64,000 nt of DNA from Emergomyces orientalis. Taxonomy: Eukaryota; Ascomycota; Eurotiomycetes; Onygenales; Ajellomycetaceae. Each line of letters begins with the position of its first letter. Within the stretch, counting starts at the first letter, position 1. Location: NCBI GenBank assembly GCA_002110485.1, contig MOWL01000089.1, positions 496,001 to 560,000 of the forward strand, in the 5' to 3' direction. Both the position numbers and the translations under genes were made by a program. Below, piece after piece: positions 1-10,900 of the stretch. Under the pieces are notes generated by a model. It did not search any database. It had not been told where the DNA came from and saw only the letters and a list, made by a program, of their open reading frames with translations.

Positions 1-852
1 GAGAATGGAGATCTAGCGGTCACACAGACCCACTATATTGATGAAATTTTGGAGGATTTTGGCATGGACAGGGTCAACCCGGCCGGGATTCCTATGGCAG
101 TGGGCATGAAGCTTGAGTTCTCACCGGATGAAGATGGGGGTCTTGACAATGATTTTACAGCTACTAGATACTGTCATGGATTGGGCTCTCTTCAGTATCT
201 GATTATGAGTAGTAGGCCAGATCTTGCTTTTGCAGTCAACTACTTATCACGGTTTAATTCGCGACTGAACAAGGCGTGCTGGGCAGCTTTGAAGCAGGTC
301 TTGCAGTATGTTAAGAAGACCAGGCGAGTGGGTATTCTCTATAGGGGAGAGATCAGTGAGGATGGGTTAGCCCCTACAGCATATTGCAACTCAGACTGGG
401 CGGGTGCGGATCCCCAGTTTAAATCAACCTCGGGCTATGTGATTATGATTAATGGAGCCCCTGTGTCATGGCGTTCGCAGCGGCAGGCCTCTACAGCTAA
501 GTCTACAACAGAGGCTGAGTATATTGCTGCTAGCGAGGCTGCGTGTGAGTTGATATGATTAAATGACATGTTGCATGATGCCGGCCTACTGCAGGAGAAA
601 GGGCGTTTAGTGTCCAGTCTTCATGTAGATAATAGGGGTGCCATTGACCTTGCTAAGGGAGAGTCCCTGACTAAGAGATCCTGGCATATAGAGGTTCATT
701 TTCATATCATTCGAGATCTTGTGGTGAAGGATGAGATGTGTCTTCAACATGTGAGTTCAACTGCAAATAAGACTGATGACTTCATCAAGCCTTTGGCAAG
801 ACCTGCATTCAGTGATTTTGTGCGGAAATTGAGCATGAGAGACTGTGCCTAG
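1..852 (+). pseudogene. Copia pol fragment: end of RT and RNase H
   Basis: This is the C-terminal end of a copia polyprotein, open in one frame from base 1 except for one stop. Visible family motifs are GLGSLQYL and SRPDLAFAVNYLSRF at the end of RT, then the RNase H blocks NSDWAGADPQFKSTSGY, STTEAEYIAASEA and DNRGAIDLAKGE, ending with KRSWHIEVHFHIIRD. The stop at 556-558 (TGA) falls where copia proteins usually have Trp after the EAAxEL block, so TGG to TGA is the likely lesion. The frame continues to the natural stop at 850-852. The 5' end is cut by the window. Confidence 0.88.
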
Positions 853-948
853 TTTTCTCTAAAAGTTATGTGTATTTAGTGTGCTTTTAGTGTCTTTTTT
901 GATTGATTTGAGGGTAGTGGGCAGCTTCTAGATGTGCCGCCGTGCTCT

Positions 949-961
949 GGGGCGCCCTAGC

Positions 962-963
<2 letters not shown>
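949..963. repeat. Target site duplication of LINE 964-4170, left copy
   Basis: The 15-mer GGGGCGCCCTAGCAT occurs here directly before the (ATT)n tail and again at 4171-4185 directly after the other end of the LINE. A perfect 15-bp direct repeat at both ends is a typical target-primed reverse transcription footprint. Confidence 0.9.
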
Positions 964-992
<29 letters not shown>

Positions 993-3900
993 TAACGCCT
1001 GGAGACACGTAAGCGGCTGACTAAGCAGACCGCCTCGGCCACAGAACCTCCCTAGGGGTATCAGGCGCGCCAGCGCAGTAGCTAGTCTACTGCCTGACAG
1101 GTTCTAGTTGGCCGAAGCCCTACCATATTGTATATTACACATTATCCTCCTTCCTGGAGGTTCTGATTGGGGTGCAGCTGGGGTGGAGCACCAGTACATA
1201 TGAGATTGAAGGGACCTCAAAGCAGAGTTGTTAAGGCCTGAGTGAGTGTAGTCGCCTGGGTGTGGAGAGAAGTAATAGAGAAAGAGATATAGTAAGTGTA
1301 GAAGCAGAAAGAAGAAAAGTGAGTGAAGAGAGATGACATAGAGAAGAGATAGAGAGAGTGACTATCAGTTTAGAACTAGCATTGAATTTTGATGAAGAAG
1401 GAAGTTTTTGAGTATCAGCTAGCAAAGGATTTTGCTCCCATCTTAGTGCTAAGTATTCAGTTAAGTGTCTCTTTTGAGCTTGTGCAGAGTGATGAAGATA
1501 ATGTGTTAAACTGGCTGAGTCTTCTTTCTTTTCAGCAGAAGAAGAAGTGTTCTGGTGTTTTCTTGCATTCACAGGCACATGTAAGAAGGGTGTCTTGATG
1601 ATTCCATCTTTCATGATAGATAGTGAAGTCTCTGTGGCCTGTTCTCACCGCAAGTAGAGAGCCGATATGCTGGCGGGGGAGGGAGAGCTCTGGCGGAGGA
1701 CATATATTCATGGGTGGTTTGGGCCTGAGGTATGGGTTTTTTGAGAGAGAGAATCAGTACTTCTTAACAGCAGTTTGAAAGAGCTCTCGCGTGGCTAGCT
1801 TTGCCCGGGCAATAGTCATTTCTTGGGGTGTGTAGTCCATGAGTGTAGCCTGTTTTGCTAATCTATCTGCTGTTTTGTTGTCTTTGATATCCGCATGGCC
1901 GGGGCACCATCTGATGATAATCTGACGGGGCCTACTTGTGTTAGAGGCGGAACTCGTCCAGGAGTCCCGGAGGTCCTGGAATTCCTTAAATGCGGCAGCC
2001 GATGTATCTGTAGGAAGAAGAGAGTGCAATCTGAGAGCCGCCTCTTTGTTGTCAAGAGCTATGATAATATTTCTGGCAAAAGTGGCAAAAGGGTGTTGTA
2101 TTGCAGCTTGGAGACCAGCCACTGCAGCTAGAACCTCTGCATCATATACTTCCGCGGTGGAGCCTAGTGGAAGTTTACCAAATGTAGAGAGAGAGGTCTG
2201 CCTGCGGTATAGACAGTAGCCTCTGCCGGCCTGTCCAGTGGGGTTCTTTGACCCGTCTGAGTAGACTACCATGTCCAGTGGAGAGACATTCTTGTTTAGC
2301 CAGTTCTTGAAGAAAGAGGGACCTTTCTCTTGTCTGACTGCATCAATTTCCTGAGCTCTACATGTTCGGTCTTCCTCTGAGAGGAGCTCCCAGGGCGGTG
2401 GAAAGATTATTGTAGAGCATGTTGATATCTTGATGTTTCTCCAGATCCATTTAAAACGAGAGGTGGACCACCTTCTGCAGAGAGAGTGTGACAGGTCCGC
2501 GGCAGCTACTCTAACTGTGAGCCTGTTATGTATTTGTTCAAGCCACGCTGAAGCAGGGCCCCAGCCGGATTCCCGAAGGAGGACTGGGATCGGGGTTGTT
2601 TTGTAGACTGGAAGAACCGCCCTTGCAGCTAGATTAAAGATGATCTGTATCTTGTTGACTGACTCTTTGAATGTGTGTTCAGAGAGCCATGTTTCTGTTC
2701 CATAAAATAGAGAGCTGAAGACGCAGCCTTGAACTGTCTGTTTAAGTAGAAGAGTTGAGGTTTCAAAGAAGACCTTATTAAGAGATTTGATGTGTTGAGT
2801 GATTATTCTGGCTTTAATACAGGCCCAGCAAATGTGTTCTCTAAATTGTAGTTTTCTGTCAAAGAATATCCCAAGCCACTTGATAGTGTCATTTGGAGTA
2901 ATAGTGCGATCTTCTACTTGCAGTGAAGATTCAGTATAGATTCTTTTTCTATATAGATATTGTAGTTCTGTTTTATTCAAGTCAAAGTGAATATCATTAT
3001 CATTATCCCAGTTCAGTGTGCTTCTTAGAGCATTTTGAAGTTTATCTTCTACTGCTTCCAGATCTCTTCCGCTTTTTAGAATTGCTATGTCATCAGTGTA
3101 TCCAAAGCGGCCCTTGGAGAGCTGGAGGAGAGGCTCAAGATAGAGTAAAAAGAGAATAGAAGCAACTGAAGAGCTCTGTGGAAGTCCACAGAGAATAGAA
3201 AAGATGTCTGACTGAATGTTGTCTAGTTAAATTCTAGTGATTCTTTGGAGAAGAAAGAATTGAACCCAATTGATGATGCAGATGAGCCAGCCCTGCCCTC
3301 TAAGTCAGGTTACTAGATGGTTTTGCAGAACCCTGTCAAAGATGTCTTTGATATCTAGTGTTATAATTTCAGCAAGTTTTTTCTGATTTCAGAGTTCTTG
3401 TACATCACAGGCCAGCGCTGTGGTAAGATCTGTTGCTGAGCAACACTGTACTGCACTACATTGGTCTTTTCCTAGAATCTGGTAGTGTATAGCGAGGTAC
3501 AAGAGTCGTCTGGCAAGGAGGCATTCAAGTCCTTTTCCAAGACAAGAGAGGAGCGCAATTGAGCAATAGAATTTTGAAAGAGTACAGTCTCACTTTTCTG
3601 CTTTTAGTATAATAACTATCTCTGTCTTTTTAAAGGCTTGCGGGTGTATCTCTTTGTTGATACAGTTTTGAAAGAGTTGTGTGATGCGCTCTCCTAGGGC
3701 TGGCCAGGCAGTTTTCAGAAATCTAGCCGGGACCCCGTCAGCACCTGGAGAGGTGCTAGGGGTCTGGCAGGTAGTGCAGAAGGCTTCATTTTTAGTGATA
3801 GATGCCCATTGAATATCTCGTTCTGGGACAACTGGTGTATCAGGGGGGATGTCCCCTGTGTCCAATTGTCCAGCTAGAAGGGTATCACGGAGCAGGGCTG

Positions 3901-4170
3901 CTTTGCCTGTGGGGGATTGCTCCAGAGTCCCATCTGCGTGTTTTAGTGAGGGGGATTGGTCTTGAGGTTGATACTTGTGTTATTTGACAATTTGATATAT
4001 CTCTGGAAGAGATGATGCTTCTTCAATTCATTTTCAATTCCAGGCTTTCTTGGTCTTTCTGATTTCTTTACAGAAGAGTTGTTGTTCTTCAATACAGAGG
4101 CCAAGTCTGCGGGCCTGGTGGAAGTTGCGTCTTGCAGCTCTAACTGTGTCTGTCCACCAGGGGGCCCGGT
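964..4170 (-). mobile_element. 5'-truncated Tad-like LINE with RNase H
   Basis: A minus-strand non-LTR retrotransposon. Its 3' end, at the left, is an (ATT)n run (AAT in element sense) at 964-985. Its 5' end at 4170 is truncated in the linker between endonuclease and RT. A perfect 15-bp target duplication flanks it (949-963 and 4171-4185). It landed between the pol stop and the 3' LTR of the copia element. Only ORF2 sequence remains: an RT with several stops, then a fairly clean RT end/RNase H frame (3226-1754). The roughly 790 bp of 3' UTR hold no gene I can support. Confidence 0.88.
1754..4170 (-). pseudogene. LINE ORF2 remnant: RT and RNase H
   Basis: Read on the minus strand, the fragment starts in the pre-RT linker (WWTDTVRAARRNFHQARRLG) and runs through RT with scattered stops, including Trp/Gln/Arg-type losses near 4050-3970. 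From 3226 to 1754 there are 491 codons without a stop. This stretch contains GLPQSSSVASILFLLYLEPL, a catalytic box FGYTDDIAIL (YADD is usual, so the residue before DD is changed) and the RT thumb. The RNase H has VVYSDGSKNPTG, AEVYDAEVLA and a WCPGHADIKDNKTADRLA block. Its second acidic motif reads IIALDNKEAA. RNase H after RT is known in some fungal Tad-clade LINEs. The copy is dead because it lacks endonuclease and ORF1. Confidence 0.85.
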
Positions 4171-4185
4171 GGGGCGCCCTAGCAT
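4171..4185. repeat. Target site duplication of LINE 964-4170, right copy
   Basis: Second copy of GGGGCGCCCTAGCAT, identical to 949-963, marking the 5' end of the inserted LINE. Confidence 0.9.
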
Positions 4186-4192
4186 GGGGGGG

Positions 4193-4359
4193 TGTTGGAT
4201 GATACTAGGGCTACCATAGTCACGTGTCCCTCATTATATAGTTGCCAGCGTGTTCACTAGTTAGTTTAGTTAGGATATAATGCACATTATCTATGAGTTG
4301 TATTTGATTGATCACGTGAGATCACGTGCGCAGCTCTTGGCGCGGAACAGGCCGTTACA
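4193..4359 (+). repeat. Copia 3' LTR (167 bp)
   Basis: It begins TGTTGGATGATACTAGG immediately after a G-run and ends GGAACAGGCCGTTACA, so it has TG...CA ends. The last 60 bp or so, with CACGTG-type palindromes, are nearly identical to one end of the 306-bp solo LTRs at 32600-32905 and 12909-15567. The first part is unrelated to them. No matching 5-bp duplication can be tested because the 5' LTR is off-window. Confidence 0.72.
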
Positions 4360-4514
4360 ATTTAATTCATGTGAGTTTTGATTTATAAATTCTTTAATGC
4401 AAATATTACTTTCTAATATAGCATGCTGTCGGAAGCGGTCGAAAACAATCAAATACACAGGAAAAACACTATCAAGAATAGAAAGAGGGCGTCAGACATT
4501 CTTTACACATTATT

Positions 4515-5903
4515 ATGATGGCATTGAATGTGGGGGAGGTGGTTATGGTGGAAGATGGCATGCGCGAGGCTCAACACATGCCGGAGATGAAAAACTCTGC
4601 AGAGCAGAAAACAAAGACAAACAGCTTAGCAACAGTAATTCAAATACTAACTGCAATTCTCAGAGAGAGAGAGAAGAATGAAAAAGTGAATAAGAAAGAC
4701 AAAGAGTATTTACAGAAAACACTAAAGACAGTGCAAGAGATGAAGATAGAACTGTGTGACAAGCTTCTGAAAGAAGTGAATCACACAATTAGCACATCAA
4801 AACAGCAGAAATTGTGAAACAAGCTCAGTGGAACACCCTCATGAGCAGCAATAGCAGCCAGAGGGGAGACGATGGTTAAAACCATACCAACCAGAACACT
4901 GCGGGAGGTAGTAATCACATGACGAAGCTGTGATGCCATGTCAGAGGCAGAACGCACACCAGAAGCAATTGTCAAATAAGTAAACAAGACCATTAAGAAG
5001 ATAATCAAGAACAGAGTAGTGGCAGCAAGACACATGCCAAGTGGAGACGTGATCTTGATGACGGACACACAGGACACCAAGACAGAGCTGGCAGTGAATG
5101 ACAGCTGAATGCGTGAATGGGGAGACAAAGCGCGCATGAAGCAAGAAATATATGCAGTATTAGTCAAAGACACTTCTCTGAAGGTCATTGATTGAAGCAG
5201 CTCTGAGTATGTCATTGAAAGCATCTACAAGCAGAATACATCTCTACACTGCAAGACTCTGATTCACAAGGTGGATAAAATGATGGTTAGACAACAGAAA
5301 TCGCATGGCAGCATAATCATCAATGTTGCTGCACCACATCAGGCCAATGCACTGGTGGACAATGGACTCATCCTAGGCAATGAATATTGCGCAGTTGAAA
5401 TATTTCACAGGGAGGCCAGAGTCACACAATGCTACAAGTGTCAACAATATGGCCATATAGCGCGCTTTTGCAGAAGAGAGGAAACCTGTGATCATTACAC
5501 ACAAAAGAGACATGGTGATAAGGCCTGTCCAGAGGTAGCAAAAGGCAGCAGGCCTAAGTGCAGTAACTGTGATGAAAGTCATGCAGCATGGCACTCAAAC
5601 TGCCCAGAGAGGAGACTGATAGCTAAAAGTGTGAAAGAGATGCTGATAGAATGCCCCAAGCACTTTGATATAAGAACACCAGATGCAGATGAATTTAGCA
5701 TTTCATGCAAACAAAACAGGCCCTTAAATGATGACTTCATAGAGCTGCCGCGAAGGGCTGAAAGATCAACAGATGTATCAAGAGCAGAAGCACAGCAACA
5801 AGAAGCTATAACAAGTTTCATATAATCAGCAAGTGATTCAGTAACACTGAAGACATCAACACAGAACAGCAACTCACAGAATAATCACACAGAGAAATTA
5901 TGA
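4515..5903 (+). pseudogene. LINE ORF1 (CCHC zinc-knuckle protein), broken
   Basis: A 463-codon reading frame in the same phase from ATG 4515 to TGA 5901-5903, with internal stops (for example at 4816, 5106 and 5194). The N-terminal half is charged and predicted coiled-coil. The C-terminal half has Gag-like zinc knuckles: CYKCQQYGHIARFC is intact, the second is damaged (the knuckle reads CDHYTQKRHGDKAC, so its second Cys is Tyr), and CSNCDESHAAWHSNC is the third. ORF1 proteins of this clade bind element RNA. One stop (5106) aligns with a Trp codon in the copy at 16948. The final TGA overlaps the ORF2 ATG as ATGA. Confidence 0.82.
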
Positions 5904-6555
5904 AGAATAGCCTAGTCATTCTACAATACAATATGCACAAATCAGAAAAGGTGATGGGACCTCTGCTGACAAAGCCTGAGACAGTGTTAAACTACAATAT
6001 AATAGCAATACAGAAGTCATGGATACAAAAACAACTCAGAACAGACACACACTGCTCAGCAAACTGTGAATTCTGGCAGACAGGCATGGAACAGAAAAAC
6101 ATGAAGATGTGCTTTCTAATTAACAAGAGAATAGCAGTCAAAACCTGAATGATGAACACAATATTCACACACATACTGGTACTCACTCTCACCACAGAGA
6201 ACGGGCCAATGAATATTATCAATATGTATACATCACCACCAGGAAGCTACACAACCATGCCATCAGACTCACCCATTCACCAGCTTCAAGCAGTAGTGGA
6301 GGGCGCAGAGGAGCTGCTACAAGCATGAACACATCAAGAGAACACACAACAAGCACAAATACATCAGAAAAACACGCAACAAGCAGAAACCATAGTAGTA
6401 GAAGACTTCAATGTGCATCACAACCTGTGGGGAGGCAGCAGGGTCTGACAAAACTTTGCCATGGCCTGGGAGCTCAACACACAAATTAGTGCCCTGAACC
6501 TGCGGTTGGCAACTCCAGAAGGCATGATAACCTGACAGAATAGAGAGAGTCAGAG
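5900..6555 (+). pseudogene. LINE ORF2 start: APE-type endonuclease, truncated
   Basis: Begins ATG 5900 inside the ORF1 stop. It matches the endonuclease of the two fuller copies: LQYNMHKSEKVMGPLL, then IIAIQKSWIQ, where the fuller copies have the catalytic QEPW motif, so both E and P are lost. Stops at 6146-6148 and later correspond to Trp (TGG to TGA) or Arg codons in the copy at 17739. The GDFNVHH motif is present as EDFNVHH near 6400, so its Gly is lost as well. Homology ends at 6555, before the RT. Clearly non-functional. Confidence 0.8.
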
Positions 6556-6771
6556 TGTAAGGGGCGAGCAATTAGGTATGAAAGAACTATATTGTGTCTA
6601 ATATACAAGAAGAAAAGCTTAAGAAAGAAAAGAGAAAGAAAAGAAAGAAGTGCAAAGAGTGTGTAGTAAAGTGTGCACAGATTGCAAGCGAGGGCTAGCC
6701 ACTAGCGCGGGAGCCGGCTAGCCCGAGTCCACATAACCATATAGAGGTTCAACCCCTGACAGTATATCTTT
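6556..6771. repeat. Orphan LTR-like segment (216 bp)
   Basis: The segment begins TGTAAGGGGCGAGC and ends CAACCCCTGACA, so it has TG...CA ends with a short inverted repeat (TGTAAGGGG against CCCCTGACA). It is G+C-richer than its flanks and contains no ORF. The flanks differ (CAGAG on the left, GTATA on the right), so it has no target duplication and lies exactly between two unrelated LINE fragments. It may be a solo LTR left at a recombination junction. Confidence 0.5.
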
Positions 6772-7391
6772 TAATTTTCTTATTCTTTTAATCTATTGAT
6801 ATACAGTTTCAATATGTATTTGATTTTCTTAAATCTTGTTTTTTTGAAATCTTTTCAAAGCTGCTTGGCTGTCTGAATAAATCCATATCTCATTGATATT
6901 TGAATTTCTTGTCAATTGACTCATTGTCATTTTAAATGCTTGCATTATTGCATATATTTCTGCATCAAATACTTCCATTTCTTGACCCAGATTTCATGAA
7001 TTGGTGAAGTATATATCTTTGTTTCTTGTATATACTATGCCAGCTTCCAGATTATTTGAAGTATCATTTTTTGATCCATCAGTATAGATAATCAGAGCAT
7101 TATTTATAATTTCAAGATGTTTTAAATGTCTTTCTTGCTCATTTTCTTTAGATAATTCACTAATATCTATATCAATCAATGAATTCAGAGACTTTTTCCA
7201 TGAATATAGTTGTTCAAAATCTATTTCTTCCACATTTAAATGAGGAAGTTCGTCTTTGATCATTGAACAAACTCTATATAACTGAGTTGAAATCTTTTTT
7301 ACAGAATTTAGACTGATTTCATTTCAATCTAAATATTTGTTCCAGTTCAAATCAGTGCCTGTTTTCATGGGAGGAAGCCATTCTTTTTTGA
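6772..7391 (-). mobile_element. A+T-rich LINE fragment with RNase H (family II)
   Basis: Reverse-complement copy of 13930-14555 in the LINE at 13063-15420. It carries the end of RT and most of RNase H (IIYTDGSKND, GIVYTRNKDIYF; open stretch 6994-7263). Stops at about 6993 and 7324 replace Trp codons of the intact copy (TGG to TGA). It ends at 6772 in the RNase H and at about 7391, where the tail of the next LINE starts. It may be one half of the older element whose other half is at 12784-16257, but about 300 bp between them would be missing. Confidence 0.8.
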
Positions 7392-7719
7392 ATATTATTA
7401 TTATTTCTACACCACTTGATCCCGAGGATATGTGGGGAGGCAGCTAGTATACAAAGTGAGGAAAACCTTGGGCTATCTAGTATAGCCCTGGCCTAAAAAC
7501 CCCCTGAACAGCAAATCTATTCAACATTTGTAATCGCTTCAAGTACCGCGGAGCAGCTCCCGCTGCTCTTAGAGAAGATGGTGCATAGCACCGTGAGAAG
7601 ACAAGAAAACCCCCTATATCACCATCACCCCTGTCTGAACATAAGAAAGACTTCTAATGAATGTGGCACCTCATGCTGTGTGTCCGCCGCTCATCGCGCA
7701 GACTTCAACGTCCTGGAGT

Positions 7720-7811
7720 GCTTGTAGCGCGCAGGCCACTCAACTCCGCGCTTGTGGCGCGCCCGGTCGCCCAACTTCGTGCTTGCAGCGCGCCAGTCCA
7801 CCCAGATCCGC
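7720..7811 (-). repeat. Minisatellite in LINE 3' UTR, 3 units of 30-31 bp
   Basis: Three imperfect tandem units at 7720-7749, 7750-7780 and 7781-7811, each beginning GCTTG(T/C)(A/G)GCGCGC on the plus strand. A fourth partial unit starts at 7812. The same array is at 27721-27812 in the related fragment. Similar GCGC-rich units occur inside the endonuclease linker of the same element. Confidence 0.8.
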
Positions 7812-7905
7812 GCTCCAAGCTCACTATCTCCTGGTAGGGCCTCGCTCTTCGCGCCCTTCACCCCCTGATATGCGCCAGCCGCGTTCCTTAGTTGTGCTGT
7901 GCATC

Positions 7906-10900
7906 TCATTCCGCCCTTCTCTCACTTAACACCTTGGCTAGGGAGAACTGTCTGAGGATGTCCTGCTTGAGCCACCACTTGGTGAGCCTGTGCAGTCCTT
8001 CCTTGGTGTCCAGCAACCACTTCTTATCCACTCTGCCCTCCTGCTCCAGCTCCGCGCGTTCCCCACTAAATCGTGTACAGTGTATCATCACATGCAGCAC
8101 CGTTTCATGCTCATATCCACATGGACATTTTGGTGTGGGGAAGTCCGGAACTCTTCTTCTGTGAAGGAACGCTGCAAGGCCTGTCTTGCTGGTACGCAGC
8201 TGGACTATCAATGAGCTTCGGGCCTTGCTCAGGCCCTCATGCCATCTTAGTAGCTCTACATCTGGGGGCCTGCCAAACAGTTCTCCCCATGGTGTTGTGC
8301 GCGCTCTTCATCTGTTCCGCCATCTTATCATTGCCTCCTCCCTCACCCATCTCTTGAAGGCCCAGTTACGCACACTGTTTTCTTGTCTTTCCTGCTTTTT
8401 CAGTTGCTTTGCCTGTCTCACCCAATTTACACTCCACCCCTGCTGCATGCTCACTGGGTGCAGTACTGCCTCCACTGACTGCATTCCTCTGTTATTCCTT
8501 CTGCGAAGTCTGGCTCTGACCTGCACACATGCCTGTTTTATCTGCTCCATGATTCCTGACTCCTTAAGCTGCTCAGTTGCTCTGGCCACCACACTGTCTA
8601 GATGTATCTCCAGAGGCAGTGTGGCTGTCTCCGCCTCCAGTGAGGTGATTGGAGTAGCTCTGTAGGCCCCTGCAATGACCTGTAGGCATTTATTTTGAAT
8701 CTTCTCCAGGCTGGCTAGCAGCTGGCGTTGATGTCGCGGTTCATGTTGTGTCGCCTGTGGTTGATGCCATGCCAGCGCTCCGTATCCTATTGCGGGCCTT
8801 ATCACTGCATTGTAGACCCTCCGGGCATGCTGCAGTGGCAGGCCCCAGGTTGACTGTGTTGTCCGAGTTAGGGCACCTATCTGCGATTTCGCTCTGCCTA
8901 CCACCTTACTGACATGGCTACGCCACCTCAGCTTAGGGTCAAGCCAGATGCCTAGCACCCGCATCTCCCTCTGTGGCTTGATCACTTGCTGTGGCAATTG
9001 CAGTGAGTGTTCTAGATTGAATCTAGTTCTTGTTCTGGTAAAGTGCATGAGCTCATACTTCTGTGGTGCAAAGATTGCCCCATGTCTGCTCACCCAAAGC
9101 TCACAGCTGGCATGGATCCGCGCCAGATGCGCACAATTCGCTTCAGTTGAGTCGCCATATGCTAGAATGTTCACATCGTCTACAAATCCTATGCAGCTGA
9201 CAGGCTCACTTTGCAGTGCACATATTCTGAGCAACTCCTCATTGTAGAATAAGAACAGAATGGGTGACAAGAGTGATCCCTGTGGGATGCCTGCATTCAC
9301 CTCAAAGGCTTCAGTTTCCTGCTCATCAAATACTAGTGTCGCCTTGCGCCCCTGCATGAATGAGTTGACCCATCCAGTCAGCTGTCTGGGCAGTCCTCTT
9401 TTTCTTAGAATGTGCACTAGGCGATTTCTGAGCACTCTGTCATAGGCCCCTGAGATGTCCAGTGACAGCACTGAGGCCACTGCTCCCTGCTCCTCCCACA
9501 CTGTGCGAATCTGCACCAGTAACAGAGCAATTGCTGTTTCTGTGGAGCAGCCTCCTCGCGCCCCCATTTACTGAGCTGGTAGCATCCCATGTTTCTCTGC
9601 CAGAGACCTTATTTCCTTGGCTGTTGCAGCCTCTACAATTTTACCTAGGGTGTCAAGTAGTGCAATCGGCCTCCAGGCTCCCACTTCACTGTAGTCCTTC
9701 TTTCCTGGCTTCTTGAGCACCACCGTGCGCGCTGTTTTGAATATCTGTGGGTAGTACTCCCAATGCCAGCAGGCCTGTGTAAGCTCAGTTATTGCTGTGA
9801 TGAACCTTGGGCCTAGCATTTTGAGGAAGCGGTTGGGGATGCCGTTGGCACCCGGGGCCTTGTCGTTCGGAAGCCTAGCAATCAGCGCTGCCATGGCCTC
9901 CTCTGTGAGCACTACCATGTCAGTCACACTCCGCGGCTGCGTTCCCACGTTCATGTCATCTTCCCTTGCCGCCAAAGGCTCTGGGAAGAACCGCGCCCGT
10001 AGTAGTTCAGCCTTGTCCTGGACAGTGGCTCGCACCTCGGTTTCACCCAAGGCCTCTGGCATTCCCCTAAGCGGTGGCAGTCTTGCCGGTTGCTTGGTCT
10101 CGTTGGTGTGTGTGCGACCCCACTTTGCCAGCTTCCAGAGCAGTTTAGGATCCGTGCCAGCACTGTTCATTAGATCGCGGAAGCTGGCAGTCTTGGCCAG
10201 CTTTATTTCCTTGTTTCGCCTGTTGCAGGCATGTCTTCTTTCCTCCTCAGTGCTGTCTGCATCCCTCATGGTTCTCTTGTACTCACTCACTGCCTGCGCC
10301 ACTCTGTTGGACCACCACGAGCGACTCTGCTTGCAGATGCGCGCGCGTTTAGTGTGTTTCTCTGCTAGCTCATTGATGAATTCACTTAGATAGTTTGCAT
10401 AGCAATCAATCTCTGCTGTTGAGTCAAAGCTGTTGCAACATTGTAGCTCTTGGCAGTCCTTTTGCAGCTGCTGTATATTCACTTGCCGCCAGTTGCGTTT
10501 TTCCCTTAGTACCACAGGTATGTCGATGGCCAACTTAGTGACCACTGGTAGATGATCTGATGCCATATCCGCCTCGTGTGCGACCCGGCATTCCAGTACC
10601 CCTGCACTCAGGTTCTCTGAGAGAAAGATTAGGTCCAAGGTGGTGCCAGTGCTTCTGCGGTCCTGCCATGTAATCTCTCCCCGTGGTGTTGCCAGCTGCA
10701 GTCCGAGAGCATCCACCTGTGCTATGAGCTTCCATGCCAGGTCAAAGTCCTGTCTCACTCGCTCACCTCCCCACTTTGAGTGATGCACATTGAAGTCTCC
10801 CAGCACCACTACCTCCGCCTGCCGCGCTTCCGCACCCTGACTTTGCACTTGTTGCGCGTCTGCACCCTGATCTCGCGCTCGTAGCGCACTTGTGTCTGGG

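Larger units (their letters stand above)
1..4359 (+). mobile_element. Ty1/copia retrotransposon, 3' part, split by a LINE
   Basis: The window opens inside the reverse transcriptase/RNase H region of a copia pol gene (1-852). After about 100 bp of noncoding sequence the element is interrupted by a minus-strand LINE (964-4170). It resumes at 4171 with the duplicated target, a G-run at 4186-4192 that looks like a polypurine tract, and a TG...CA LTR (4193-4359). Removing the LINE places the pol stop about 125 bp before the LTR, a spacing like that of the complete copia element at 43618-49314. The 5' part lies outside the window. Confidence 0.8.
4430..6555 (+). mobile_element. LINE fragment: ORF1 plus start of endonuclease (family I)
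   Basis: A 5' portion of the LINE family seen complete at 16258-21617 and 7392-12783. It is collinear with 16285-18430. Homology stops abruptly at 6555, where an LTR-like piece begins. The start near 4430 is approximate: similarity to the plus-strand copy begins around GAAAACAATCAAA. The 60 bp between the copia LTR and this point hold nothing I recognise. Confidence 0.82.

Noticed and set aside
7892..10393. Long plus-strand open frames opposite the minus-strand LINE (also 27893-28666)
   Set aside because: They are antisense shadows of the ORF2 coding sequence, lack any domain and share codon boundaries with the real frame.
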